Origin: Cryptomeria japonica
Lineage: Eukaryota; Streptophyta; Pinopsida; Cupressales; Cupressaceae
Direction: 5' to 3'
Assembly (NCBI RefSeq): GCF_030272615.1
Contig: NC_081413.1
Coordinates: forward strand, 560,393,945 to 560,457,944
Length of the DNA stretch: 64,000 nucleotides
Below the pieces are notes generated by a model that had not been told where the DNA came from, searched no databases, and saw nothing but the letters and a program-made list of their open reading frames with translations. Position 1 is the first letter of the stretch. Each line of letters opens with the position of its first letter. Below, one piece after another: positions 19,948 to 29,048 of this stretch. A program made the position numbers and the translations under genes.

Positions 19948-22434
19948 CTAACTTATGGAGGCGTCATCGGCTTCTGTGAATGTGAGGGAGTGTGGAACGG
20001 ATAGGTATCCCACCATGGCTTGAAACTGGTCCATGTTCAGATCAGTAGGGACGGCAGTATCTCTCAAGATTTTGTCAAGGATAGCTTTATGTGCAGGAGA
20101 TATACGTAAGAGCTCAAGAATAGAGATGAGCGCAGGTGTCTTCCCTAGTTGTTCTACAAGGTCGTACTCAGGCTTGGTTGATGAAAGATTTGTATTCTTA
20201 GTGGAGGCACCTGGCAATGTAATCTTACCTCGACGAGTTGTAACATGACATTCAGAGGTAGATTCGGATGAAGATCCCACACCTTTTAGGACAATTTTGG
20301 GTCTCTGAGAAGGATTCTCAGGATTTTTGTTTTTGATAGTAATAGTAGAGATATGATTGTCCATTGAGATGTGATTGATAGTAGAATCATAATTGTAAGG
20401 TGCTCTAGTGTAATTGGCTTGATCATCTGTGACTTTGCCTTTTCCTTTGTCATGTTTTGGGAATGGTTCCTTAAACACCTCATGCTCTTGATTAGATGAA
20501 TGTCCCTCAATCTCTATATCTCCTTTGTCAATGAGATCTTGCACAATGTTTTTCAATTGATGGCAATTACCTGTCTTGTGACCCTTGCTCTTATGAAACT
20601 CACAAAACTCATCGTCATTCCACCAATTTGGTTTTACCTTTGGTTCATAAGGAGGAAAGTCTGGAACTGTAATGACTTTGTTTGCCACAAGCTTTTTGAA
20701 TACTGATTCAAGTGGTTCTCCCAATGGGGTGTACTTCCTTCGTGGTTTAGAAGTTGTTTGATTGTTCACCTGATTGTTGGTAGAACTTGATCCAGAAAAG
20801 ATGAACTTTGGTCTCACTGTATTGGCATCAACAACACCATCATTAACTGTGTTCTTGTTCTTGTTCCAAAATTTTGGTTTGTCCTTTCCTTTGAAGTCCT
20901 CTTTGTTTTCTTTGAATAGTTTGATAACTCCTTGTTCAATTAAGACCTTTTCTGTTGCTAGGCCCTTTTCAATAACATCCTTGAATGTAGACAAACAAGC
21001 TTTTCTGAGATCATAGCCAATAGCCTTATTAATGTTTTGTGTGAACATCTCCACCATTTGTTTCTGCGGGATTTCACAAGAGAATCTGCTAGCTAGGTTT
21101 CTCCATCTCTGTAAAAATGTTGCGAAAGATTCTCCTTCCTTTTGTTTAGTATTGCACAAGGTAGTAACTGAGACATCTGTTTCAATGTTGTAAGAGAAAT
21201 GCTGAATGAATGCCTCTGCTAGGTCACCCCATGACTTAATACCAGGAGGTAATTGAGAAAACCATTCCATAGCTTGATCTCCTAAGCTCTGTGGGAACAA
21301 CCTCATTAAGTATGTTTCTTCTGCCGCTACCTCAATGCAAGCTGTGAAGAATTGTCTTATATGTGCCTTGGGGTCTCCTCTCCCTCTATATTTGTCAAAT
21401 TTTGGTGTCACAAAGTGTGGAGGAAATGGAGGCATTGGAATGCTCTTATCGAAGGGATAAGGGCATATATCTCTCATAGTGTATGTAGGTTTTGATGTAC
21501 TCATGTCCTCCACTTTCTTTTGTAAATCTCTTATTTGTTGCTCCAAATTATTCTTGGGAGGAAATTGATTTTTTGTAGCATACCCCATGTTTGAAACGCC
21601 CATTTGAGGAGGAGCTTGTTGCATATATGGATGATACTGATCATAGACATGTCCATATGGAGGTCTATATTGTTGCGACATATATGGAGCACTTGGCATA
21701 ACTTCTTGTTGGGGAACCCCATATCTGTTTTGTGTGTATAAACCATATTCAATAGGCCTTTCATTTTCCATTGTGTGGCCCCCAATTTTGACATGAGGTC
21801 TCCTTGTGTCAAAATTTTGAGGATGTCCTTGAGTATCCACTTGTCTTGATTGACCCATATCTTGAGCATGTAATTGAGCATAAGGCCTCCATGATGGTCC
21901 TTGAGTGTAAGTATCATATATTTGAGCTTGTGTATGTGGGATTGTTGGCTTTTGAAGCAAAGCTGATGGTGACTCCGGCATCATATTATTCGGTCCTCTA
22001 TTTCCTCCACTATTTGGTCTCCTTTGATCCATGTTGGGTTGAGTTTGTTGTGAGGGTCGACTTTCCATAAGTTGAGATAAGTCAAAATCATGCGGTATTT
22101 TAGCTCCACTATGTGCCATCATGTTTAGAAAGTATTGTCGATCTCTCCTCATTATCTCTTCAACCAATCTATTGAATTGAGGATTCATTATGGATTCTTC
22201 TATGTCTGCTGATAGTATTGAAGAGTTGTCCACGGTGTCATTGTGTGTAGCATTGTTGTTTATAGTGTTTGAGCTTTCCACATTTGGATTGTGTCTATAA
22301 ACATTCATGTCTGGTAATGTAGTGTGCTCAGGATTGTAGAATAAATCATTGTCATACTCATAAGAACTCATGTTTACGGATTCTTGAGCTTCTTTAGCTA
22401 TTCTCTTAGATTTTTGAAGGCGGGTTTCAACCAT
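19948..22434 (-). CDS. Inner element Gag
   Basis: An 828-residue frame starts at the ATG at 22434. The N-terminal third is Gln/Pro/Tyr-rich and low complexity. The retrotransposon Gag domain spans about residues 340-520: FDKYRGRGDPKAHIRQF, SLGDQAMEWFSQLP, EGESFATFLQRWRNLASRF. A zinc-knuckle-like motif FCEFHKSKGHKTGNC (C-x2-H-x5-H-x4-C) lies near residue 640. The frame ends at TAG 19948-19950, then continues in the same frame into protease. A CAG to TAG change is likely, but a read-through stop cannot be excluded. Gag would form cytoplasmic particles that package RNA. The leader before it is over 2 kb and non-coding. Confidence 0.9.
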   Translation of the reverse strand: MVETRLQKSKRIAKEAQESVNMSSYEYDNDLFYNPEHTTLPDMNVYRHNPNVESSNTINNNATHNDTVDNSSILSADIEESIMNPQFNRLVEEIMRRDRQYFLNMMAHSGAKIPHDFDLSQLMESRPSQQTQPNMDQRRPNSGGNRGPNNMMPESPSALLQKPTIPHTQAQIYDTYTQGPSWRPYAQLHAQDMGQSRQVDTQGHPQNFDTRRPHVKIGGHTMENERPIEYGLYTQNRYGVPQQEVMPSAPYMSQQYRPPYGHVYDQYHPYMQQAPPQMGVSNMGYATKNQFPPKNNLEQQIRDLQKKVEDMSTSKPTYTMRDICPYPFDKSIPMPPFPPHFVTPKFDKYRGRGDPKAHIRQFFTACIEVAAEETYLMRLFPQSLGDQAMEWFSQLPPGIKSWGDLAEAFIQHFSYNIETDVSVTTLCNTKQKEGESFATFLQRWRNLASRFSCEIPQKQMVEMFTQNINKAIGYDLRKACLSTFKDVIEKGLATEKVLIEQGVIKLFKENKEDFKGKDKPKFWNKNKNTVNDGVVDANTVRPKFIFSGSSSTNNQVNNQTTSKPRRKYTPLGEPLESVFKKLVANKVITVPDFPPYEPKVKPNWWNDDEFCEFHKSKGHKTGNCHQLKNIVQDLIDKGDIEIEGHSSNQEHEVFKEPFPKHDKGKGKVTDDQANYTRAPYNYDSTINHISMDNHISTITIKNKNPENPSQRPKIVLKGVGSSSESTSECHVTTRRGKITLPGASTKNTNLSSTKPEYDLVEQLGKTPALISILELLRISPAHKAILDKILRDTAVPTDLNMDQFQAMVGYLSVPHSLTFTEADDASIS

Positions 22435-22925
22435 GAACTAGGTGTTAGACCAAGATGTGAGAAACTAGATGAAAAATGACGAGAGTATGGAAGACCAAGA
22501 GTTGTATGGAGTGTAAATGAATCTTGGGGTGTACTTGCAATGTCCAAAGTGTAAGACCAAGTATGTAAGTAGTAGAGTAGGTGTGACTTCCAAAGAGAGG
22601 ATAGTTTCTCTTGATGAGGTAAGCTGACCTCGACTCTAAGTAAGACCAAATGAGACCCAAAGGTAAGAAACCTTGATGAGGGACCACTTAGCAAAGTGTA
22701 GTTGTATGTAGTGTGTTGAAAAAGTATGATGAGGACAAGCGAGTGACCTTTTTGACTCAGGTTTTTAGACAAGTATGAATGTAAAATGAGGTATGAAGCA
22801 ATGATGGACTATGTGAAACCTTAGAACAGGCTGAATGCTAGATGAAACCTGAAGAGACAACCTAAGAAGCTCAAGTATGCCGAAACTGATTTTCTTTGTT
22901 TGCTTGACTGTTAAAGTTTTCAAAT

Positions 22926-23085
22926 CCTGACACAGACGCCTCTGTATACTTCACAGACGCTTTTTCCAGACACAGACGCCTCTCTGTTTGACGCAGACGC
23001 TGATAAAAACACAGACACTATTCTGTACTTCACAGACGCGCTTATCTGACGCAAACGCGGTTTGAACAGACACAGACGCATTTCT
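22926..23085 (-). repeat. GCGTCTGTG array B in sense leader
   Basis: About eight units reading ACACAGACGC on the plus strand, so GCGTCTGTGT in leader sense, with spacers of 10-20 bp. Opposite orientation to the intron array at 10589-10858. Confidence 0.8.
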
Positions 23086-23339
23086 GTAACCTTAGTGCAA
23101 TTTTTCCTATCTGTGAAGTTGTTTTGTTGTGACCAAATCTGATTGTTCGACTGTTTTTCGTGACAAGAGGACACAATGTTGATGACTCAATGTTTGCCAA
23201 CTGTTTAGACTCCCAAAAGTGTGTTGTTTGATGTAAAAAGTTTTGTATACCTTGAAGACACAAAAGACACAATGTTTTGCTGTTTTGTCTTGAATGTTTG
23301 AGTGTTTAGCATAAGACAAGCACAAATCTTAGGGCTGGC

Positions 23340-23700
23340 CAAGACAATAGTTGTTGATCCCACATAGGGTTTTACCCCCGAGGCTACGCTATTCAGAGCG
23401 GATACTTAGATGCTTGACCTCACTGGCTCCACCCTCGGCACTCACTTCTCGGGTCAGCCAAGCATCAGTCCCCATGAAAACTCCCCATGGTGAACTTTGT
23501 ATCTCTACTAAGAACCGTATGTGTGTGGGCCGCTACCAGAGGTCCGACCTCCTGCCTCAACAACTAGAAGGATTTGGGCTTCTAAAACAAAAAGGTGCTA
23601 GTAAGGGCATCCGCTCGTGTGGCCATACATGCGGCACTTTCAGCTCTATAAATACAGAAGGCTCCCAGCCGGTAGGGGTTACGCCCTACAAATGATCAAA
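23340..23700. other. GC-richer block in leader
   Basis: This block is markedly GC-richer than its surroundings and free of the flanking repeat. It contains a 114-codon plus-strand frame without recognisable domain and a TATAAATA on the plus strand near 23647. Function unknown. Confidence 0.35.
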
Positions 23701-24277
23701 TAAATTTGATCAAACGGGTTTATGGGGAGACATAGTGTCAGTATGAACTAATCAGCACATGTTATTCATAGTTTTCACCATGAATACATTTGATTATAGT
23801 GGTTTGGATGAGGTGGGTTTTCCTCGCTACCACTTGGGTCATTCTCTTCTCACTAGTAGTCCTAATGACCACACGGGAAGACAGGCCCTCTAAAGATTAA
23901 ACAAAAAGAGCCTATTGCTCAAGACACAAAAAACAATGATTCAATTTTAGTGCACCAATGGAAGTTTTTGCTAAGCTATGAAAACAAGGCACACAATCAA
24001 AATTACAAAACCCTAACTAAGGCCCTGCAATAAAATTGTTAGTAGTTTCAAATGATAACCCCTTCCTGCAAGCACACAAGTTAGGTAAATTTCAGAAAAC
24101 CCAAAAAGACTTTGTGAAAAGGGGCCTTCAACAAAAATGTTTTTGCCTCCAAAGCAAGCTGCACAAACCAGGTTAGCTAGATCTGCAAGGGTTAGCCGAA
24201 AATAAACCAGATCTAAAACCCTAAGTACAAAATCTGAAAACCCGAATCAAAGAAAAATTAAAATTGCAAAACAGAAA

Positions 24278-24535
24278 GCACAGACGCTGCTATACCAGAC
24301 ACAGACGCGTCTGTATGACACAGACGCGGTTCTGTGATGCACAGACGTGCTCAGAGAGCACAGACGCTGTTAAATTACACAGACGCGATCTGATGCAGCG
24401 CAGACGCGGTTTGGAATCACAGACGCACCTTTCGGAAACCTGCAAAATAAAAATTGACAGAAACACAGACGCGATTCCTGATATCGCAGACGCTTCTGAA
24501 ACACAAAAACGTGATCCGAACACTTGCAGACGCGG
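24278..24535 (-). repeat. GCGTCTGTG array A in sense leader
   Basis: About 12 units of CACAGACGC(G) on the plus strand (GCGTCTGTG in leader sense), with spacers of 8-25 bp. It is close to the primer-binding site. Confidence 0.85.
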
Positions 24536-24625
24536 AAAAACCTAAAATATTGTCGAAAACTGTCCGATCTGCAACTTCAAAAATGCAAAATCTGCAACAA
24601 AAAAATGTTAAATGCAAAGGGACAA

Positions 24626-24645
24626 GAGTCCCACCGGGCGTGCCA
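24626..24645 (-). other. Primer-binding site of inner element
   Basis: TGGCACGCCCGGTGGGAC follows the 5' LTR after a 3-nt TTT spacer. The complement ends in ...GTGCCA as a tRNA 3' end should. I could not assign the tRNA from memory. Confidence 0.75.
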
Positions 24646-24648
24646 AAA

Positions 24649-25435
24649 TGTTTATGGTGAAAATGGATAACAAATAACAATAATATTGCAAGGCTAAAAT
24701 GAATCCAACCACTAAACCCTAGCCCAACAATGAACAAAGATCCACCATAACATATGAAGATTACCTAAGACAATGCAAATAACTCAAAATCACAAAGATT
24801 CTACCATCACATGTCCAATAGGGTTTTGATCTCCATTCTTCCTATCTCCATTGATCTTGCTTGATATATTTGCTCTCAGATTTTTGTATGCACAAGAGCT
24901 CAACAAAGAACGGAATGTGCTTGTAAGTGGAATTGTAGTGTAACCAAGTACTCCAAAATCAGTCATTAGGATGTGTCATTAGGGTTTGACAATGAAGAAA
25001 GCATCTCCTTAAATAGAAGACACAATAAGAAATGGAGGGTTAAGATTGAGAGGTGTAAAAAGAGAGGTCGGCTAGGATTAGAGGGTAGGTAAAAGAAATA
25101 CCAAAATAATGAAAGAGGTAGGTAGTGTATGAATTAAGAGATGAATGACATGTGTCATGTGTAGAAAAAGATAATGAATTAATTAAATAAATAAAGATTT
25201 ATTTAATTAATAGAAGAAGTAGGATCAATTAAATAAATAAAATATTTATTTAATTTAGGAAAAGGATAATTTAAATAAATAAATGTATTTATTTAAATGA
25301 GAAATAAGGCTAGAAGAGGATAAATGAATTAATTAAATAAATAAAAATTTATTTAATTAATAGAAGAATTAGGCTTAGATAATTAAATAAATAAAATATT
25401 TATTTAATTAGACATGACAATTTTGAGTGTCTACA
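24649..25435 (-). repeat. 5' LTR of inner element (787 bp)
   Basis: It has the same length and ends as 9274-10060. It should contain the promoter for gag-pol on the minus strand. The AT palindromes at about 25170-25411 lie in U3. Confidence 0.95.
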
Positions 25436-25440
25436 GTTAG
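25436..25440. repeat. Target-site duplication of inner element (right copy)
   Basis: GTTAG, identical to 9269-9273. Confidence 0.92.
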
Positions 25441-25932
25441 AATTGATAAAATCAGCCAAAATTCTGGATTTTAGCAGGAAAATACAGTAAGATCTAGCTC
25501 CCGAAATTTCAGAAAAAATGTCGGGGACGATGGCGCTCGGAGTGCACACGGTCCTCACAACTTTTTTCCAAATTTTCAGGGATGAAAGATATTATGATTT
25601 TGTTGCGGAATCCAAAGTTACAGCTAATTTGGAGATGTTTTGATCAGTGAAATTGTCAGACAAAGGTTGAATCAAGAGGGTTTCAAAAATTAGGGTTTTG
25701 ACACTTAACCACTTAATTTTTAGAATTAAAGCACAAATATGAATTGATAATTTGCAATAGAAGGGTAGATCTGAAACAAGCATTAACAATTACATTTCAC
25801 AAGCTTAATTACTAAAAAGAAAATTTTAGGGTTTTTATGCAATCAACCTCTAAAATTTGCAAAAGATCAATCACGGAAATGTAATCAAGGAATCCAATTT
25901 TTAGATCTAACCATGAATAATCAGAAAGGATG
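25441..25932. other. 5' leader of outer element, LTR-proximal part
   Basis: Non-coding. It begins with a block (about 25441-25590) that resembles 8650-8800: both contain AAAATCAGCCAA, AATTTCAGAAAAAATGTC and the hairpin motif with CTCGGAGTGCACACGGTC. The leader therefore contains a direct duplication, and the inner element inserted between the copies. Confidence 0.6.
25525..25554. repeat. GGAC...GTCC hairpin motif, leader copy 2
   Basis: GGACGATG and CACGGTCC arms around the same centre as 8736-8765, with mismatches in the arms. Confidence 0.55.
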
Positions 25933-25950
25933 TTCATGTCGGGTTCACCA
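25933..25950 (-). other. Primer-binding site of outer element
   Basis: TGGTGAACCCGACATGAA follows the LTR after a TTT spacer on the minus strand; its complement ends GGGTTCACCA. tRNA not assigned. Confidence 0.75.
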
Positions 25951-25953
25951 AAA

Positions 25954-27188
25954 TGTAAATCAGAAAATAATCGAACCCTAGTTGTTCTCCCCTCTTCCAA
26001 CTCCAAGGAGAGAGAAGGGAGGTTACTAGGGTTGACGGTTTTCACTTAGGGGAGACTTTACATTCAAAAGAGGGGTTGAAACCCACAAGATCCAATCCCA
26101 CACAATGCAAGATTGGATTCTAACTGAGTTTCAAGGATTAAGACAACAAGGCTACCCTCTTTTGTAAAGAATGTGCATAGAATGATTAAGCTAGGAATGC
26201 ATAGAAAGTGAGAAAGATTCGCTTATAAACTGAGATAGGGATATAGGATGAAGTTGCAGACCTGGAATTAGTAGTAAAATGTTGATACGACGCTGTCCTA
26301 CAAATTTGGGCAAAAGTTGACGGGATGATGGCGCCCGACGTGCACACGGTCCTCCAAAAAATCCGCGAAACGAAGGGGGATCTGTTCGTCTCTGCACAAG
26401 GATTCCAGATCTTCAATTTCAGCCGCGTACCTGCAACCTACACACAGAAAAGTGAAGACGATTGGGGGGTTAGGGATTAGGGGTTTGCCCTTAGGTCAAA
26501 CCCAGTTTTGGAATTAACCAAGAAATGAGAAATGTTGTAAATGTAAATGATTGTAATGTAAAACAAGTACTAATACCTTGTTGTAAGGATGTTTGTATCC
26601 TTATGTGCGAAGGTATAGATGTTGTTGTTTGTTGTATGTTGTATGTTGTAGTATGTGATCTCCTCTTCAATGGTTGAATCCTTGTCTTGAATGCAACACT
26701 TAGCCTTGAATGGAGACTTAGAATGATCAATTGCTTGAAGGAATGTTTGAATGCTTCAATGCTTGAATGTTTGAGTATCGTTTCCACGCTTTTTCCATCT
26801 TACCAAATGAGAGAGGAAAATGTAGTTTATATACTTTTCAATTAGGGCTGATAGACTGATTTTCTCGACCTTAGGCCGACCAGGAAATGTTATTTTCCAA
26901 ATTGCAAACAAAAAGACCCGAAGCCCCATAGGAGACCGGGCCCAAAATAGGGCTAGGGACCAGGGCACTGGGCGCCCTGGTCCTGAAGGACCAGGGCGCT
27001 GGGCGCTCTGGTCCCACCTCCCAGGACAGGAAGGTGCAAGGAGGGATCAGGCCAGGGTGCTGGAAAAATGCAGTTTTTTGGTGTCGTGAACAAGTTTCGG
27101 GGTCTCCATTCAGGTTCCGTGTTGCGTCGCCATCGTGAAGAACGAAATGCAGTCGAAATTGCAAGTGTCACAATTTTAGGACGCTACA
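25954..27188 (-). repeat. 5' LTR of outer element (1,235 bp)
   Basis: It pairs with 3227-4436 and is 25 bp longer, mostly because it carries two rather than one complete GC-rich palindromes. It has TGTAAATCAG and CGCTACA ends. Confidence 0.9.
26957..27013. repeat. Two tandem GC-rich palindromes in LTR
   Basis: Two units, 26957-26983 and 26988-27013, each with GGACCAGGGC on the left. The right arms are GCCCTGGTCC and GCTCTGGTCC, so pairing is near perfect. The other LTR has one full unit plus a stray right arm. Confidence 0.75.
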
Positions 27189-27193
27189 CTATG
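27189..27193. repeat. Target-site duplication of outer element (right copy)
   Basis: CTATG, identical to 3222-3226; part of the split LINE codon series. Confidence 0.9.
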
Positions 27194-27990
27194 AAGTTTA
27201 CTTCCAGATCTTGAGCAAGCGGTAATTTCTTTTTCTACTTCTATGTGTTGTTTCCATTCACCATCCGCATTGAGTAGCATAATAGAAGAGGGAATTATCT
27301 TCAAGGCTGTTATTTTGAGTCTGGCATATGTGTATAAATCTCCCTCAATGATATCTTCATCAATTTCCAATAAAGTACCAAGGGATCTTCCGATCATTTC
27401 CAAACATACCTCACTCCAATATTCAATCGGTAGGTTGTACAATCGGATCCATACTGGTTTATCATAAACCGCCAGTGATGTAGGGTCAAAGTTCAGAGAC
27501 CAAGGCTAAATATACAGTGGGTGATCGTCCAAAAACTAGTTTTGAAGACTAATGATGTGATCTCTATCTTCTTCTTTGGGAAAAACAACAACAAAGAAGC
27601 CCTTGGGTAGAAATTTTATCATTATGTGCTTCCCCCAATTCTCCTCTACCCAAGCATGGATATCTTTTCTTGATGATTTTTGGCCCTATAATTTTTGCAA
27701 TAATCGCATGTCATTCGAAGATCAGTTTTTCTTTTTCTATATTTTCGGTTAGGTCAATTTCAATATCTCAGGATGAGGCATCCTTTCCTAGATAATGGCG
27801 ATTTAAATTTCCTCCGATGTTGTCAGTGCTTCCTTCTGACTTTGCCTGCTCATCGCATGACAATCCATAATTATTCCAATCAACTTCAAGTATTCGCCTC
27901 TTAACAGGCTTTCTTAGAACTGCATCCACTTCATCTCCTTTCTGCTTTTCACATGTGGCCTTCTGAATTTTGCTTGCTATGTTTAGGTTC
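27189..27990 (-). pseudogene. LINE ORF1 with DUF4283 domain
   Basis: The minus strand reads from about 27990 through ATCEKQKGDEVDAVLRKPVK and RRILEVDWNNYG into a DUF4283 domain: WVEENWGKHIMIKFLPKGFF, then FPKEEDRDHIISLQ, PWSLNFDPTS and VWIRLYNLPIEYWSE. Two in-frame TAG stops lie near 27505-27540. DUF4283 is typical of ORF1 proteins of plant LINEs and is thought to help bind RNA. The ORF is cut at 27189 by the outer LTR element and continues in frame at 3221 downwards. The LINE 5' end seems to lie near 27990, where AT-rich DNA begins; this limit is approximate. Confidence 0.85.
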
Positions 27991-29048
27991 TTAATTTTAT
28001 ATCATTATATTATAGTATATTATTTTATATTAAAATTTAAAAATTATTTTAATTTTAATTTTGATCTAACTTTATCATAATTTCAACTTTACAAGATCAT
28101 AATTTCAACTTCTGTTGTTAGTTTTCTAGTTAATTGTAATTGTAATCTTAGTTTTCTAGTTAATTGTCATTGCATTTATTTTTTATATTATATATGTTTA
28201 TTTACTTATATAAAGTTTTAAAAGATTTAAAATTTGTTAAATATTTGTTTGGTGGTAATAAGATTAAATTTTCCAAGTCAATTAGATTGAGGATTGGAGA
28301 AAACTAATTTCTATAATTTAGAAACTTAAAAATTATATGTTTGAATATGCATTAATATTAATATTTTATTTTTTTAATATTATTAAACTTTTAGTGAAAA
28401 ATTTAAAACAAATATTATTATTAGTCACACTACATAAAAAATGTTATTATTTAGATGTATATCATATCATTGCATGAATATAATTTTTTATTTATAAAAG
28501 TTTTTTTAATTTAATAATTTACATATTGATATAAATTTGTGTTAGTAAAATATTTTTAATTTGATTCACACTATGTGTTTGTTTTGGATTTCCAAATTTT
28601 GAAGTTGATCTTTCTTTACTTGGACTAGATGAAGTATTATGATGGTGTGATGGAGTCTCTACAATGATTTTTTTTTGTACTTCTACAACAAACAAATTTT
28701 GGTGGATGACAACTAGCGAGGAAATGGATGACTCTTGTTGGGAATAAGATAACAAATAACATTAGATAGCAATAGGCAAACTTTTGCAGGGGTCAATGGT
28801 CCTATGCCAAGGAGTAGAGAGCACATTTCCTAATGAACTCAAGGATTTAATGGTTACAAAAACAAAATAAGGGTTTCAAATTGCACAATCCATAGAGGAA
28901 GCAAAGGTAAGAGGGATTGAAGGGGAAGATAGATAGTAGAGAAGGAGATTTGGTGGATTATCATGGGAAGAGAAGTATCCTGGTTTGGCCTTCCCTAGCT
29001 ATAGAGAAAACAAAATCCCAATTGGAAAGATGGAAGGGAAAGGAAAAG
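27991..29048. other. AT-rich region without recognised genes
   Basis: It is very AT-rich to about 28560. Weak coding-like remnants follow: a Ser/Pro/His-rich minus frame at 28519-28755 and a plus-strand stretch near 28760-29040 containing IEEAKVRGIEG-like residues. Neither could be assigned to a family. Confidence 0.4.

Larger units (their letters stand above)
22435..24625. other. 5' leader of inner element
   Basis: This is 2.2 kb between the primer-binding site and gag. No domain-bearing ORF is seen. It holds two arrays of the GCGTCTGTG motif (22926-23085, 24278-24535), in leader sense on the minus strand, separated by a GC-richer block (about 23340-23700). A shorter direct relationship to LTRs was not seen. 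Long leaders, sometimes spliced, are known in Tat/Ogre elements; no splice pair is evident to me here. Confidence 0.6.
9274..25435 (-). mobile_element. Inner Tat-like Ty3/gypsy retrotransposon with antisense PMD gene (16,162 bp)
   Basis: It has two 787-bp LTRs (9274-10060, 24649-25435) that differ at three positions by eye, exact GTTAG target duplications, a primer-binding site (24626-24645) and a polypurine tract (10061-10074). The order Gag, protease, RT, RNase H, second RNase H, integrase on the minus strand is Ty3/gypsy. The second, archaeal-type RNase H and the additional ORF between pol and the 3' LTR are known traits of the Tat lineage. The extra ORF here is a spliced-looking plant mobile domain gene on the plus strand. 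The near-identical LTRs mean a recent insertion, yet gag-pol carries four stops. Confidence 0.93.
3227..27188 (-). mobile_element. Outer non-autonomous LTR retrotransposon (nested host of the inner element)
   Basis: The element is bounded by two related LTRs (3227-4436 and 25954-27188), both TG...CA, with flanking CTATG duplications. A primer-binding site lies next to the right LTR and a polypurine tract next to the left LTR, so transcription runs on the minus strand. Without the 16,162-bp inner insertion and its duplicated 5 bp it is about 7.8 kb. Its only coding region is one Gag/protease-like ORF at 5181-8606; no RT, RNase H or integrase is visible. It would therefore depend on proteins of another element. 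Its zinc-knuckle and protease regions resemble those of the inner Tat-like element. The two LTRs differ at a few percent of sites by eye, so it is older than the inner insertion. Confidence 0.88.

Noticed and set aside
23351-23695. 114-codon plus-strand frame in the Tat-like leader
   Set aside because: No recognisable motif, no conserved partner in the window to test it, and opposite to the leader; kept only as part of the GC-rich block.
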